Of a stretch of 64,000 bases of DNA, positions 1 through 7,504 are shown one piece after another. The position numbers and the translations under genes are program-made. Below the pieces are notes generated by a model. It saw only the letters and a program-made list of their open reading frames with translations. It was not told where the DNA came from and searched no databases. The stretch is from NCBI RefSeq assembly GCF_000174775.1, contig NZ_ACLR01000182.1, positions 1-64,000 on the forward strand. The letters are read 5' to 3'. The stretch is from Porphyromonas uenonis 60-3 (GTDB taxonomy: Bacteria > Bacteroidota > Bacteroidia > Bacteroidales > Porphyromonadaceae). Each line of letters begins with the position of its first letter. The first letter of the stretch is position 1.

Positions 1-49
1 GGCGCATATCTCCGTGGATATTGGGTTTTATAGGGATCGTGTGTCGGCT

Positions 50-1943
50 TTAGTTGCTTGATCTGCTAACTTTGACAGGGCGCAGGGCGCGCATCGCATT
101 GAGCACGGCGAGGACTGTGACGCCTACGTCAGCGAAGACGGCCATCCACATGGAGGCTACACCGAGCAAGGCTAGGAGGAGTACCAGCACCTTGATACCG
201 ATGGCAAACCATGCGTTCTGCAGTGCGATGCCGACGGTGTGGCGTGCGATGCGTATGGCGGTTGCTATCTTGAGCGGGTTGTCATCCATAATGACCACGT
301 CGGCCGCCTCTATGGCAGCGTCAGAGCCGAGTCCGCCCATGGCGATACCCACATCGGCACGCGCTAGGACTGGCGCATCGTTGATACCGTCGCCTACGAA
401 GAGGACGGTGCCTCGGGCTGGCTGCTGGAGGATCGCCTCAAGGCGAGACAACTTGTCCGCTGGGAGCAGATCCGCATAGTACTCGGTGATACCCACCTGC
501 TTGGAGATCTGCTGAGCCACCTCCTCGTGGTCGCCCGTGAGCATGACCAGCTGGCGGATGCCTAGACGGCTCAGCGCCTCGATGGCTTGGCTAGACTCCT
601 CCTTGATCGTGTCGGAGACGACGATATGTCCCGCATAGGTGCCGTCGATGGCGGCGTGTACGATGGTGCCCGCATGGTCGCAGGGGTGCCACTGAGCCCC
701 TATAGATTCCATCAGGGCTACGTTACCTACGTGAACTACGGAGCCGTTGACACGCGCCTTGACCCCACGCCCAGCCAGCTCCTCGACCTCCTCGATGGTG
801 CAGTCGTCTTGTTCGTTGGGGTAAGCGTTACGCAACGAGGTAGCGATCGGGTGTGTAGAGTGACGCTCCACGTGAGCCACCATATGTAGTAGATGGTTCG
901 CTTCGCAGGCTGTCGGGTGTATGGCATTAGCGGTAAAAGTGCCTTTCGTCAGGGTGCCTGTTTTGTCAAAAAGGACGGCACGTGCCTTCGCCAAAGCGTC
1001 CATATAGTTAGCCCCTTTGACCAAGATACCAGCCCGTGAAGCGCCTCCGATGCCCGCAAAGAAGGAGAGCGGGATGGAGATGACTAGAGCGCAGGGGCAG
1101 GAGATGACTAGGAAGGTCAGCGCACGGTACAGCCAGGTGGCGAAGTGGTCGGCGAAGCTGCCCATCAGGAGTGGCGGCAGGAAGGCGAGCAGGAGCGCTA
1201 CGATCACCACGACGGGGGTGTAGACACGGGCGAAGCGACGTATGAACGTCTCGCTCCGTGACTTATGATCGGTGGCGTGCTCGACCATCTCGATAATCTT
1301 CGAAGCGGTGGAGTCTCCCGCTGTCTTGGCAACACGGACGGAGAGAAGTCCCGAGAGGTTGACACAGCCAGACATAACTTCGTCCTCGACGGTGACGCTG
1401 CGGGGTACGCTTTCGCCCGTTAGTGCGACCGTATTGAGCGCTGAGGAGCCCTCGACGATGAAGCCATCAAGTGGTACCCTTTCGCCAGGCTTGATGATGA
1501 TCGTCTCACCCACGGCCACCTCCTCAGGTGCGACTGTCTGCTCAACGCCGTCACGCAGCCACGTGTGCCGTGTCGGGGCGTATCTCGAGGAGGTGGGAGA
1601 CGGCACGACGGCTCTTGCCCTCGGCGTATCCCTCAAAGAGCTCGCCCAGCTGGAAGAAAAGCATGACGAAGACCGCCTCGGGGAACTGCGCCTCGGCACC
1701 TGGCAGGAAGCCTATGCAGAGTGCGCCCACGGTGGCGATGCTCATGAGGAAGTGCTCATCGAAGAGTTCGCCATGCGCCACCCCTTCGACCGCCTCACCG
1801 AGTACGTCGTACCCTATAATAAGGTATGGCACGAGGTAGACCAAGAGGAGCTGCCACATCGGGAGTGCCGAGGTGCGCTCTACGATATAAGCCCCGATGA
1901 GTAGCAGGGCTGTGAGTATGATGCGGATTAGTTTCTTATTCAT
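50..1943 (-). pseudogene. Heavy-metal P1B-type ATPase, split by a one-base insertion
   Basis: Would pump Zn2+/Cd2+/Pb2+ or a similar soft metal out of the cytoplasm. The N-terminal part (from 1943, starting MNKKLIRI) reads to a stop at 1551; the C-terminal part continues in another frame to a TAA at 50. Removing one C from the CC at 1559-1560 joins them into one 630-residue protein with no leftover bases. In that protein TGES lies near 175, the CPC transport motif near 282, the DKTGT phosphorylation site near 326, then a GDGIND hinge and two terminal membrane helices. There is no N-terminal HMA or CxxC metal-binding domain. Family assignment is firm; the metal is inferred. A TAnnTTTG promoter lies about 30 bp upstream. 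The break may be a real mutation, a phase-variable state or a sequencing error. A broken tolC-like gene lies upstream. Confidence 0.85.
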
Positions 1944-1970
1944 AACGATAGAGAGTTACTGTTACGAAGG

Positions 1971-1978
1971 CAAAGGTA
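1971..1978 (-). promoter_or_regulatory. Bacteroidetes -7 promoter box for the metal ATPase
   Basis: TACCTTTG on the minus strand matches the Bacteroidetes -7 consensus TAnnTTTG. It lies 28 bp before the ATPase start codon at 1943, so the leader would be about 20 nt. Confidence 0.6.
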
Positions 1979-2047
1979 GAGCTAACTGAGTGCAACTCCG
2001 TTGCAAAAGTTCGCCTCGACCAGGCGTAGCGTTGGTGCCATCCAGCC

Positions 2048-2179
2048 GAAACTGTAGTTTCTCTCGTATGAAACTCTAGTTTCTCCCGTATGAAACTCTA
2101 GTTTCTCCCGTATGAAACTCTAGTTTCACCCATATGAAACTGAAGTTTCACCCGTATGAAACTGTAGTGCCATCCGATG
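2048..2179. repeat. Tandem array of 22-bp palindromic units (six units, last degenerate)
   Basis: Units begin at 2048, 2070, 2092, 2114, 2136 and 2158, exactly 22 bp apart. Each is the hyphenated palindrome GAAACTNNAGTTTC followed by an 8-bp linker close to TCCCGTAT. Units 2 and 3 are identical; the sixth keeps only the first half. A second, less regular array of the same type lies at 28924-29025. There are no unique spacers, so this is not CRISPR. The gap 1944-2308 otherwise holds only the ATPase promoter and a terminator hairpin. Confidence 0.9.
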
Positions 2180-2230
2180 TCGGCACTGAAGCCTCGTAGG
2201 AGATGGAGCGCAGGGTGCGTGAAATGAAGA

Positions 2231-2266
2231 GCGGTCACGGAGCTACTGATGTAACTCTGTGACCGC
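2231..2266 (-). terminator. Hairpin terminator downstream of the tolC-like gene
   Basis: A perfect 12-bp stem, GCGGTCACGGAG (2231-2242) with CTCTGTGACCGC (2255-2266, one G-T pair), and a 12-nt loop. It sits 43 bp after the tolC-like stop. The T-tract is weak. Confidence 0.55.
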
Positions 2267-2308
2267 ACGGTCGGTTAGTTCGTCTAATGACTTTGTTGTG
2301 GGTGGAGT

Positions 2309-3731
2309 CTAGAGGTCGAGGGGCTGACCGGTGGCGACGTTGACGGCGAGCTGCGCTAGGCGCACGGCGACGAAGGTCTCGATGTACTGCATCTCCGACT
2401 CGAGCCAGTTGCGCTGCGCTAGCGAGAGCGTCTCGAGTGTGACCGACGCCCTCCTTGTGTCCCTCGGTCGAGAGGTCGAGGTTGAGCTTTGCGTCGGTGC
2501 GGATCTGCTCTGTCTCGGCATAGCGTCGTGAGTGCCTCGGTGAGTTGCCGTGAGGCTTGCTCGTTTTGCATTTGGATAGCACGCTCTGCGTCTTGCAACT
2601 CTAGCTGACGTACCTGCTGGTTGGCAAGCGCTGCGGTGCGACTCTGCACTCCTTGGTAGATGCCCGTGATGGGTATCTGAACGGCTACGCCGACCATCCA
2701 GGTAGTACCAAACTGCTTCTTGAACCCGTCCATAGGATTGGGAGACATAGTGAGCAACTGTGCCGTGAAGCCTACCTCGGGGAGCATCTCTCCGAGTGCC
2801 ATCTGAGCACGTCGCTTCTCCGCCTCGACGGCTAGGTTAGCAGCTTTGAGCTCGACACGTTCCATCGGATTGACCGTGCTGTATAGCTTGGGCTGGCACG
2901 GATCGATCGGTTGATGGCTGGCGAGGGTGAAGTCTGGCGTAAGCTCTATCGCTTGCTCGGCGGGGATGCGACACTGATGCTTGAGTAGAATCAGCAAAGC
3001 CTGCAAGCCCTCGCGTAGCTTACCTTCCTGGAGCTTAGCGTTGTTGCGGTTGACTCGTACGGAGACCACTTCACGGTCAGCGACGACTCCTTGATCCTTC
3101 ATGGCGGAGACGTCGGCGAGCGTTTTGCTAGCATAGCATTGAACTGACCGATCGCTTGCAACTGCTCCTGTAGCTGCACCGCCTGCCAATAGGTCTTAGC
3201 GATTTGCTCCTCCTCGCCACGCTGCTGGATGGTCCACTGGTACTCGGCAGCTTGCTCGCCAATCTGCGCCAGACGCATCCCGTTATAGATGCGACCACCA
3301 GCGAAGATAGGCTGGCGTAGCGAGAGGGATCCGTAGAAGATGTGACCTAGCTCAAGACTCATCTTGTCGTCTAGCCAAGACTGTGCTTCGCTCAGCGTGG
3401 GTACGCCAGGGAGCTTCGGCAACTGCATTGGAGGAAGCCAAGAGGAGAGATCAATTGAGAAGGGCTTAAGCTTCGCTGGGGTGTAGAGCCATCCGCCCGA
3501 GAGGGAGACCTGCGGGAAGAAGTTGCTCTGAGCCTTGAGGCGTGTGGCGTGCGCTACTTGTCGCTGTGCTTCTAGCTGTGCGGAGGGCGCGGGGCTCTCC
3601 TGGTGGTAACGTATGCAGTCGTGTAGCGACAGCTTGAGAGGCTCCGTCTGTGCGCAGAGGGAGCTGGTGAGAATGCCACAGAGTGCGAGTATCAGTGCGC
3701 CTCGCAGTGACGCTAATAGATCTCTCATCAT
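2309..3731 (-). pseudogene. TolC-family outer-membrane efflux protein, three frameshifts
   Basis: Outer-membrane channel of the TolC type, normally working with an inner-membrane pump and adaptor. The chosen start is the ATG at 3731 (MMRDLLAS), which overlaps the upstream stop as ATGA and precedes a signal peptide ending SSLCAQ. Homology runs through three frames. Break A is at the T run 3123-3126, where one missing A on the coding strand would restore LAKTLADVSAMKDQG. Break B is near 2519-2530. Break C is at 2443-2444, where one extra G on the coding strand separates HKEGV from VTLETLSLAQRNWL. The last frame ends at a TAG at 2309 with LAVNVATGQPLDL. Repaired length is about 470 residues, normal for the family. 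Three breaks suggest true decay unless the local sequence quality is poor. Confidence 0.8.
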
Positions 3732-4648
3732 AGGGTAAAGGTGGTGTGTCCGATGCGATGTCCATCGGCAAAAACGTCTGCGCGGTAGCTTCCCGAGAGA
3801 AGCGCCTGTGTGATCTGACAATAGATGGTGACGGGGGTGTCCTCGCCCGTGTACTCAATGCTCTTGGAGGCTGTCGCCTGAAGAGTCTGTCCCTCGAAGC
3901 TGAAGGCTCCGCCAGAGCCACTCATCGGCATATCGTTTGGGTTGAGGATACGTACGTAGATAGCTTTGTTACCGACGGGAGCGGTGACATTCTTCTTGAG
4001 GGTAAAAGAGACCGCCAGTGTCTCTACCTTGTCAATGCGTGAGGTGCGCTTGCCCCGATTGTTGAGCGGAGAGACAGAAAGCCCAGAAAGGTCTAGGCGA
4101 GCCGCGATGGCGACCTGATTGGATAGTGCGGCCTTCTCCTCCGTGAGCCGTGAAGCCTCACTGCTGACGCGGGAGTAGTCCTCCTTGACCTGCTGGTTCT
4201 CGGCTACTAGTCGCTCATTGGTCGCATGGAGCGAGTCGATCTGTACAATGTAACTACGGAGTAGGGCGCGGAGCGTATTGATCTCGCCCGTTAGCTCGCT
4301 GATGCGCTTCGCATTGGACGACTTTACGGTGGCAAGCTCTTGGCTTAGTTGCTTGACACGCTCTTGCTCGCTTTCCAGCTGAGCGAGTAGCTCATCATTG
4401 TCAAAGGAGATACTCGTCTCGCCCGATGCTGAGGCGAGCTTGTCGTACTGTAGCTGATACTGCGCTGCGAGCTCGTCTAGCTCTTGCTGCATGCGTTGCT
4501 TCTCCATGTCGACCAGTTCGCTCTGGACGCTCTGCATCTGCTGTCGCTCACTCCTTATATATATCCATGCACCAACGATGACGAGGAGCACCACGAGAGC
4601 CGCTCCAGCGATGATGTACTTGATGTGCTTGTTGTCTAGTCTAGCCAT
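3728..4648 (-). CDS. Membrane-anchored coiled-coil protein, conserved Bacteroidales hypothetical
   Basis: A protein of 306 residues with one membrane helix near 11-28, a periplasmic or extracytoplasmic coiled coil rich in Q, E, L and S over roughly 32-180, and a beta-rich C-terminal domain (about 195-306) beginning around VETLAVSFTLKKNVTAP and ending GHTTFTL. No enzymatic motif is visible. Its stop TGA overlaps the ATG of the tolC-like gene, so the two are probably translationally coupled. It starts 5 bp after the gene upstream. Homologues are sometimes auto-named chromosome partitioning proteins because of the coiled coil; I see no support for that name. An envelope role beside TolC is inferred from context only. 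Confidence 0.75.
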   Translation of the reverse strand: MARLDNKHIKYIIAGAALVVLLVIVGAWIYIRSERQQMQSVQSELVDMEKQRMQQELDELAAQYQLQYDKLASASGETSISFDNDELLAQLESEQERVKQLSQELATVKSSNAKRISELTGEINTLRALLRSYIVQIDSLHATNERLVAENQQVKEDYSRVSSEASRLTEEKAALSNQVAIAARLDLSGLSVSPLNNRGKRTSRIDKVETLAVSFTLKKNVTAPVGNKAIYVRILNPNDMPMSGSGGAFSFEGQTLQATASKSIEYTGEDTPVTIYCQITQALLSGSYRADVFADGHRIGHTTFTL

Positions 4649-4653
4649 GGGTC

Positions 4654-5334
4654 TTACTTGATTCGTTTCAAGATGCCCCGCCGTGTCAGTTGATAAGGTT
4701 GGGGCGATATGCTGATGAGTTCTTGGATGCGCTTGGCCTCCTCCTTAGTAGTCCAGCCCTCTAGCGAAGGCGTCGCAAGGATCCGCACCTCTCGCCTGCC
4801 CTGCTCTGTGGCGAAGGCTAGCACGATCGGCATCTGGGTCAAAAGAGATTCAGAAGAGGTCGGTACTGGTTCCTTAGCATGTAAAAGCCAGTCCGTGTAT
4901 GGTATGGTAGGGTTCAGCTCCCACTGCTGATCTCGCTTGGGTAGGAAGGCTGTGAGCTGGCTCACACGGTAAGGCTTCTCAATCGTGGTGATCTGCAGTA
5001 GGGGTTGTTCGCCCTGAATGCGCCAAGGCGCACGTAGTAGTTCGTAGGTAAGCAGGCCAGAAACGGAGATTGTGCAGCGAAGACGAGCTTTGTCTATCCG
5101 CATCTCCAGCGAAGCCTGAGACTTGGTCTGCAAGGTGACGGTGGAGTCGGGTCTGTCGAGCGCCTTCTGAATGAGTTGACCCCAAGCGCTGTCGCTGATG
5201 GCGGGGGCTACGCCGAGGGGTCGCTCGATGATCGTCTGATAGCACTGCTCTAGCTCGGCTCGCTCCTGCGCTACGAGTGGATAGGAGCCGACTGCTAGCA
5301 AGAGAATAAGGAGATATCTACTTATGAGGTGCAT
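4654..5334 (-). CDS. Secreted conserved hypothetical (DUF3256-like)
   Basis: Encodes 226 residues with a clear signal peptide (MHLISRYLLILLLAVGSYPLVAQ). The mature part is about 200 residues with no cysteines typical of lipoproteins and no catalytic motif I recognise. Length, signal and genus context resemble the Bacteroidales DUF3256 family, but I cannot confirm this by eye. It is the first gene of an apparent operon with the coiled-coil membrane protein (5-bp gap) and the tolC-like gene, driven by a TACCTTTG box at 5396-5403. Function unknown. Confidence 0.6.
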   Translation of the reverse strand: MHLISRYLLILLLAVGSYPLVAQERAELEQCYQTIIERPLGVAPAISDSAWGQLIQKALDRPDSTVTLQTKSQASLEMRIDKARLRCTISVSGLLTYELLRAPWRIQGEQPLLQITTIEKPYRVSQLTAFLPKRDQQWELNPTIPYTDWLLHAKEPVPTSSESLLTQMPIVLAFATEQGRREVRILATPSLEGWTTKEEAKRIQELISISPQPYQLTRRGILKRIK

Positions 5335-5395
5335 AAAGCTTCGGAAAAATACAATGCCAAGAGAGACTAAAACTAAGGCGTGACCTTACGCTCCG

Positions 5396-5403
5396 CAAAG
5401 GTA
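5396..5403 (-). promoter_or_regulatory. Bacteroidetes -7 promoter box
   Basis: TACCTTTG on the minus strand, 62 bp upstream of the start at 5334; probable promoter of the three-gene run ending with the tolC-like gene. Confidence 0.55.
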
Positions 5404-5472
5404 CTGAAATAAGCGATTGAAGCCTCTTGTGCTGGTGAGCACTTATGACGAAGATCCTAGGCTCTAGAGGGC

Positions 5473-5928
5473 TTAGCGGATGAAGAGACGCAGAGGCTTG
5501 AACTTACGGCGGAGGTACCCTTTTGCTATGCCCAGACCTACGGTCCACAAGATCGGCTTGGCGATTGCTAGCCCTGTGCTAATCAGTTGCTGTGTACGTC
5601 CAGTAGGCTCTGGCACTGCGCCCTGCACCTCACTGGCATAGTCGCCTCGTGTCAGCGACCTATCGGTGGAGCGTGTGAAGCCTCCCAGCAATCTGTCTAG
5701 TAGCGAACTTTTGCCTCTGCTACGTCGCTTAGACGGGGTGATGATGCGCCCTAGAAACGATTTGGGAGGAACGATCTGATCCTTGACCTCGTCAATGATT
5801 GTCTTCTTGACACCCTGCTCCTTGATATACTCTATGTCTCTCTGCCAGACACGCTCAGCGATCTGGAGATCAGCCTCAGCGAGTTTCTGACGTCTTTGGA
5901 AGTCTTGGTATGATACTCTTTTCTTCAT
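5473..5928 (-). CDS. Small basic hypothetical protein of the YtxH/holin module
   Basis: Encodes 151 residues. The N-terminal third is charged and helical (LAEADLQIAERVWQRDIEYI); the middle is rich in R, K and S; the C-terminal part has one weakly hydrophobic stretch (LISTGLAIAKPILWTVGLGI) followed by a basic tail ending KPLRLFIR. I do not recognise a domain. It follows the holin-like gene by 15 bp on the same strand and is probably cotranscribed with it. Its basic tail after a hydrophobic stretch suggests membrane association, which is inference. Confidence 0.6.
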   Translation of the reverse strand: MKKRVSYQDFQRRQKLAEADLQIAERVWQRDIEYIKEQGVKKTIIDEVKDQIVPPKSFLGRIITPSKRRSRGKSSLLDRLLGGFTRSTDRSLTRGDYASEVQGAVPEPTGRTQQLISTGLAIAKPILWTVGLGIAKGYLRRKFKPLRLFIR

Positions 5929-5943
5929 GGTCGTATAGTCTAG

Positions 5944-6393
5944 TTAGCGGGTTGGCGTGGTAGGCTCATCGTTGGTGGGGTAGAGTGGCTCTTCGCTCTC
6001 AGTAGCGTAGTCCTCGGGCATTGGCTGCGGGCGTAGTTTGTCGTCTATCTTGGCTAGCGAACTGTGCAGTCTACGGTAGATGCACGTGCTGACGGAGCGT
6101 ACGATAACCTTGCGCAGGAGTAGTGTGATGAGGACTAGTAGTAGTAAGACTCCAGCACCTATGAGTAGGCTCCACCCCCATCCTAGCTCTAGCCACACAT
6201 TGATACCAGCTACCCCAGCTAAGAGTAAGAGGAGCATCACGAAGGGGATGAGCGCGAGTACTAAAAGTAGCGCCACAAGGTTGCCGACAACCTTCATACC
6301 CGTATCAGTGCTCGAGTAGATCGCTTGGCGCGCCGATGCCTTAAGGTACTCCTTGGTGTGATAGATAAAGCGCGAAGTCTTGAAGTCTTGCAT
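5944..6393 (-). CDS. Two-helix membrane protein, phage-holin-3_6-like
   Basis: Encodes 149 residues with two adjacent hydrophobic helices at about 36-63 (GNLVALLLVLALIPFVMLLL) and 70-91 (WGWSLLIGAGVLLLLVLITL), a charged amphipathic N-terminus and a Pro/Glu/Thr-rich acidic tail. This is the layout of the Phage_holin_3_6 superfamily, which in Bacteroidetes is usually chromosomal and lies beside YtxH-type genes. The name does not imply a prophage: no lysis, capsid or integrase genes are nearby. It probably works in the envelope with the YtxH protein upstream and the basic protein downstream. Confidence 0.65.
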   Translation of the reverse strand: MQDFKTSRFIYHTKEYLKASARQAIYSSTDTGMKVVGNLVALLLVLALIPFVMLLLLLAGVAGINVWLELGWGWSLLIGAGVLLLLVLITLLLRKVIVRSVSTCIYRRLHSSLAKIDDKLRPQPMPEDYATESEEPLYPTNDEPTTPTR

Positions 6394-6394
6394 A

Positions 6395-6450
6395 GAGACT
6401 AGATATTAGAGGTGAGACTTTAGAGGTTAGATATATTAGAGACTAGAGAT
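6395..6450. repeat. TTAGAGR-type heptamer run
   Basis: Imperfect 7-bp repeats (TTAGAGG, TTAGATA, TTAGAGA, and ACTTTAG variants) between the holin-like gene and the YtxH gene. Same family as runs at 13438, 13731, 28797, 51905, 53906 and 57421. Confidence 0.7.
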
Positions 6451-6455
6451 AAGCA

Positions 6456-6525
6456 AGAGAGTAGCGTACTCATCTGTCGTGAGGGACTGGTCGTCTCTCG
6501 GGTGCGGATGAGCGTGCTACTCTCT
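6456..6525 (-). terminator. Long hairpin between ytxH-like and holin-like genes
   Basis: Arms of about 19 nt, AGAGAGTAGCGTACTCATC at 6456-6474 and its near-complement ending at 6525, paired except for one mismatch and two wobble pairs, around a 32-nt loop. It may attenuate transcription between the YtxH gene and the downstream pair. Confidence 0.5.
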
Positions 6526-6603
6526 AAGTGCTAGTTGAGTGTGTATGGCTCTTGTGTATAGCTCAATGTTACAGCTCAGTGGGGATAGTCTCAGTGCGAT
6601 AGA

Positions 6604-6927
6604 CTACTTGACAGCTTTCTTAGCTTCGTCTAGCGTTTCCTTAGCTTTGCTAGCGGTCTCCTTAGCCTTGCCTATGGTCTCGTCAAACTGCTCCTCGACC
6701 TCCTCAGCAAAGTCTTTGCTACGCTTACGAAGCTTGTCGCGATAAGTCTCAAAGCGATCCTTAGCCTCATAGTATCCCTCTACGAGAGTATCACGAGTGC
6801 GGTCGGCCGTCGTGCTGAGGTCGTCATAGAGCTGATCACGCTTGTCGCGGTCAGAGAGGTAGGTGATGGCAGCGCCGATAGCAGCGCCTATAGCAATGCC
6901 TAGTGCTATACGTCCGGTGTTGTTCAT
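6604..6927 (-). CDS. YtxH domain-containing protein
   Basis: Encodes 107 residues: a glycine/alanine-rich membrane segment at about 6-24 (GRIALGIAIGAAIGAAITYL), then SDRDKRDQLYDD and a long highly charged helix rich in K, E and A (AKETASKAKETLDEAKKAVK at the end). This is the standard YtxH arrangement (single N-terminal anchor plus amphipathic helix), a family linked to general stress responses in Firmicutes and common in Bacteroidetes. It is first in a minus-strand run with the holin-like and basic proteins. A near-consensus box TACCTTTA lies at 7055-7062. Confidence 0.8.
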   Translation of the reverse strand: MNNTGRIALGIAIGAAIGAAITYLSDRDKRDQLYDDLSTTADRTRDTLVEGYYEAKDRFETYRDKLRKRSKDFAEEVEEQFDETIGKAKETASKAKETLDEAKKAVK

Positions 6928-7129
6928 ATCTGTTCTGTTCTTTTATAGTGAATATTATTGTCTTGGTTCATGCGTCTGCAGATTACGTCCGCAGATCTCT
7001 GTCTCGGTGACTCTCCTTACGCCTATAAAGTGGTGGAGTATCACCTTGACACTCTAAAGGTACGAAAAAATAGTCACACGACAAGTAAGAAGAGGACTTT
7101 GCCGTCTGGAGAACGCCTGATATGGGATG

Positions 7130-7400
7130 AGTTCATCTACGGCACTATCAAGGAAATCAAACAATTCCTTGGTGGAGATCTTCGATTATCCAGTGAGAAA
7201 CGGAAAAAATCTTCGGAACTTTGATTTCTTTCTTCCGAAGTTTCATTTCATTCTTCCGAACTTTTATTTCCCGGTTCCGTGAAGAATTTTCATTTGCTCC
7301 GTGGAGTTCCTCAAATTCCTCGGGAGAAATTGCAATCGGCGGAGATGTAGTCGTCACTAGAATGTGCGTTTATAGAGCTCCGTAGCGAGGCTAAATGCCT
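7130..7400. repeat. Dispersed repeat element, copy 1 (three 21-bp units inside)
   Basis: About 270 bp closely similar to 40230-40505. The core, 7208-7270, is three 21-bp units that read on the minus strand as GAAAT-N-AAAGTTC-S-GAAGAA-N. Flanks share the stretches near TATCAAGGAAATCAAA and CGTAGCGAGGCT with copy 3. On the minus strand the core lies in an open frame of 66 codons (7157-7357) with heptapeptides EIKVRKN, EMKLRKK and EIKVPKI. The 6928-7504 gap holds this element, the 7421 terminator and a near-consensus promoter box. Confidence 0.85.
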
Positions 7401-7420
7401 ATGTCCCTGAGCTATCGTCA

Positions 7421-7477
7421 GGCGTGGCTCCTAGGATACAGGGTCGTCATGTGTCAACCCCGCCTAGTAGCCACGCC
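7421..7477 (-). terminator. Hairpin terminator of the nucleoside phosphorylase gene
   Basis: Arms GGCGTGGCTCCTAGG (7421-7435) and CCTAGTAGCCACGCC (7463-7477) pair at 14 of 15 positions. The hairpin starts 28 bp after the phosphorylase stop. Confidence 0.55.
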
Positions 7478-7504
7478 GACTAAGCCCTCTCGGCATGCGG
7501 AGCG

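Noticed and set aside
1551-1560. Programmed ribosomal frameshift in the metal ATPase
   Set aside because: No slippery heptamer or stimulatory structure is evident, and frameshifting is not known for this family. A single extra base explains it better.
1272-1904. A 210-codon open frame on the plus strand opposite the ATPase
   Set aside because: Antisense shadow of the ATPase; composition reflects its codons and no known motif is present.
2048-2179. CRISPR array
   Set aside because: Regular 22-bp spacing, but the whole unit repeats; there are no unique spacers and no cas genes.
5944-6393. Prophage holin
   Set aside because: No lysin, structural, integrase or attachment sequences nearby; this superfamily is commonly chromosomal beside YtxH genes.
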